From Simplicispira psychrophila DSM 11588 (GTDB taxonomy: Bacteria > Pseudomonadota > Gammaproteobacteria > Burkholderiales > Burkholderiaceae_C), in assembly GCF_000688255.1 (NCBI RefSeq), contig NZ_JHYS01000002.1, positions 124,001 through 188,000 on the forward strand: DNA of 64,000 nt. Direction: 5' to 3'. Position 1 is the stretch's first letter; every line of letters begins with the position of its first letter. Positions 62,557-64,000 of the stretch are shown here, in pieces. A program made the position numbers and the translations under genes. The notes beneath the pieces were generated by a model. The model made no database searches and was not told the DNA's origin. It saw nothing but the letters and a program-made list of their open reading frames with translations.

Positions 62557-63450
62557 ATGTCTTTGCCCCTTGCCCCCCCTCCCACAGATAATCCGGCCCC
62601 CCTGACGCCACCAGCCCCCCCGTGGTGGCCTGTGCGCGCGGTGCAGCTGTGGCTGGGCGCCGATGGGTTGCGCATGAGCGCGGCCATGTCGTTTTACGGC
62701 ATGCTCAGTCTGGCACCGCTGCTGGTGGTGGTGGTGGCGGCCCTGGGCTGGTGGGTGGACCGGGCGCTGATTGAAAACAACCTGCTGGCGCAGATCCGCG
62801 CCCTGACCAGCGAACGCATCGCGCAAGTGGTGGAGCAAGCGCTGGCCAGCGCCCAGGCGCCGTCGCAGGGTCTGGTGGCCTCGGCGATTGCGCTGGTGTT
62901 GCTGCTGTGGGGCGCAACGGGTGTGTTTGCTGAGCTGCAGGCGGCGCTGGCACGCCTGTGGCAGGAAGAAAAGCCCGAGGTATCGTCGCGTTCCTCATGG
63001 CGGACCACGGCAACGATGCGCCTGCGCGGGCTGGCCTATGTGGCCGGGCTGGCTTTTTTGCTGCTGGTGTCGCTGTTGATATCGGCCGCGCTGGCGGTGG
63101 CCACCAGCTGGCTGGGGACGCATTTTCCGTATCGCGTGTTGCTGCTGGCCATGAGCGAAGGGGTGTCGTTTCTGTTTGCCACCGGGCTTTTTTTGGGCCT
63201 GATGCGCATCAGTGTCGATCCCAAACCACGCCTGCGCTACCTGACGCAGGGCGCACTGATTGGCGCCGCGCTGTTCAGCATCGGGCGCCATGGTCTGGCG
63301 GCGTATTTGTCAGGCGCCGCCGTGGTATCGGCCTATGGCGCCGCCGGCTCGCTGGTGGCGCTGCTGGTGTGGATTTACTTCTCGTGCGCCGTGCTGTTGC
63401 TGTCGGCGGGTTGCGCGCGAGCGCTGCAAGAGCGGGCTGAGGCGTTGTAG
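62557..63450 (+). CDS. YihY/BrkB-family inner-membrane protein
   Basis: 297 residues with six membrane helices: MSAAMSFYGMLSLAPLLVVV at the start of the domain, then GATGVFAELQAALARLW and GAAGSLVALLVWIYFSCAVL near the end. Once named RNase BN by mistake; thought to be a transporter-like membrane protein. The Pro-rich first 25 residues are variable. Confidence 0.9.
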   Translation: MSLPLAPPPTDNPAPLTPPAPPWWPVRAVQLWLGADGLRMSAAMSFYGMLSLAPLLVVVVAALGWWVDRALIENNLLAQIRALTSERIAQVVEQALASAQAPSQGLVASAIALVLLLWGATGVFAELQAALARLWQEEKPEVSSRSSWRTTATMRLRGLAYVAGLAFLLLVSLLISAALAVATSWLGTHFPYRVLLLAMSEGVSFLFATGLFLGLMRISVDPKPRLRYLTQGALIGAALFSIGRHGLAAYLSGAAVVSAYGAAGSLVALLVWIYFSCAVLLLSAGCARALQERAEAL

Positions 63451-63466
63451 CGGAGAGGCCGGAAAT

Positions 63467-63496
63467 GTCGGGTTAGCCCGCAGGGCGTAACCCGAC
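63467..63496. terminator. REP palindrome acting as bidirectional terminator
   Basis: GTCGGGTTAGCCC and GGGCGTAACCCGAC with a short loop, between convergent genes. It belongs to the same REP family as at 47633. Confidence 0.72.
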
Positions 63497-63511
63497 AGGG
63501 ATTATTAACGC

Positions 63512-64000
63512 TTACTTCTCAACGAAAGCGCGCTCAATCACGAAGTCACCGGGGCGCGTGGTATTGCCCTCGTCAAAGCCGGTCTGCTCCAGCAGGTGCT
63601 TCAGGTCGGTGAGCATTTCCGGGCTGCCGCACAGCATGACGCGGTCTTCCAGCGGGTTCAGCGCCGGCAGGCCCAGGTCGGTGAACAGCTTGCCGTTCTT
63701 GATCAGATCGGTGATGCGTCCCTGGTTGCGGAACGGCTCGCGCGTCACGGTGGGGTAGTACTTGAGCTGCGCACTGACCATTTCGCCCAGGATGTCGTGA
63801 TTTGGCAATTCTTGCGTCAAGTAGTCGTGGTATGCCAGTTCCTTGACTTCGCGTACGCCGTGGACCAGCACCACTTCTTCAAATTTCTCATAGGTTTCCG
63901 GGTCGCGGATGACGCTCAGAAACGGTGCCAGACCGGTGCCGGTGGACAGCATGTACAGGCGCTTGGCGGGCAAGAGGTAATCAATCAGCAGCGTGCCGGT
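63512..64000 (-). CDS. fpr: Ferredoxin-NADP+ reductase, cut by the window edge
   Basis: The visible C-terminal 162 residues contain LYMLSTGTGLAPFLSVIRDP (NADP-binding), LVHGVREVKELAYHDYL, YYPTVTREPF, RVMLCGSPEMLTDLKHLLEQ and the terminal VIERAFVEK. These are typical of bacterial subclass I Fpr, which balances NADPH and ferredoxin/flavodoxin. The frame is open to the last base; the FAD-binding half is outside. Confidence 0.94.
   Translation of the reverse strand, partial: TGTLLIDYLLPAKRLYMLSTGTGLAPFLSVIRDPETYEKFEEVVLVHGVREVKELAYHDYLTQELPNHDILGEMVSAQLKYYPTVTREPFRNQGRITDLIKNGKLFTDLGLPALNPLEDRVMLCGSPEMLTDLKHLLEQTGFDEGNTTRPGDFVIERAFVEK

Overview
The window is GC-rich chromosomal DNA that looks like a betaproteobacterium of the family Comamonadaceae (Acidovorax / Rhodoferax / Polaromonas / Comamonas type). 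Support: a dmp/aph-type phenol operon, a methionine synthase lacking its homocysteine domain behind an S-adenosylhomocysteine riboswitch, a MaeB malic enzyme with a phosphotransacetylase tail, and a dispersed intergenic repeat (core ATAGCTGCTAGCGCACGTAT) that I associate with this family. No rRNA, tRNA, CRISPR array, plasmid origin or phage module was seen.

Region 1 (1-16.4 kb): a complete multicomponent phenol hydroxylase (dmpKLMNOP), ferredoxin dmpQ, catechol 2,3-dioxygenase dmpB, an outer-membrane MetA-type protein, a GlcG/HbpS-like protein and the lower meta pathway dmpC, E, F, G, with a chemoreceptor before a cut-off gene that is probably dmpH. All read leftwards from a sigma-54 promoter at 13538-13555. 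Divergent to it are a DmpR/MopR-type phenol sensor-activator and a GntR/FCD regulator that may be an AphS-like repressor. No dmpD is present, so ring-cleavage product should go through the dehydrogenase branch to pyruvate and acetyl-CoA.

Region 2 (16.4-22.6 kb): a glyoxalase-II-like hydrolase, then a Fur-box-controlled iron uptake operon (P19-type protein, porin, cupredoxin, FTR1 permease, NapH-like Fe-S membrane protein). Region 3 (22-42 kb): housekeeping and envelope genes: YSC84 lipoprotein, M48 protease, AmpG-like transporter, a two-component system, an MFS/LysR pair, a frameshifted nitronate monooxygenase, an O-antigen/LPS glycosyltransferase and ligase group, ilvE, radA, a secreted barnase-type RNase with its barstar, maeB, a miniature flagellar-rod-like protein and a Uma2 nuclease.

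Region 4 (42.4-57.4 kb) is the accessory part. It holds about a dozen toxin-antitoxin loci (HigBA, RelBE-like, UPF0175/PIN, several BrnTA, HicBA, MntA/HepT), many reduced to relics, mixed with GTAG-tagged REP palindromes, a REP-associated tyrosine transposase and copies of the dispersed repeat. In at least five cases the cut end of a TA gene lies exactly against a repeat. The same stretch carries a type IV pilin with its own sigma-54 promoter and an AT-rich phosphoethanolamine transferase directly after it.

Region 5 (52.9-64 kb): an HD-GYP-like protein lacking the HD histidine, an Aer-like PAS receptor without a chemotaxis signalling tip, a PACE efflux protein, a diguanylate cyclase, the SAH riboswitch with metH, a YihY/BrkB membrane protein, and the start-less part of a ferredoxin-NADP reductase at the right edge.
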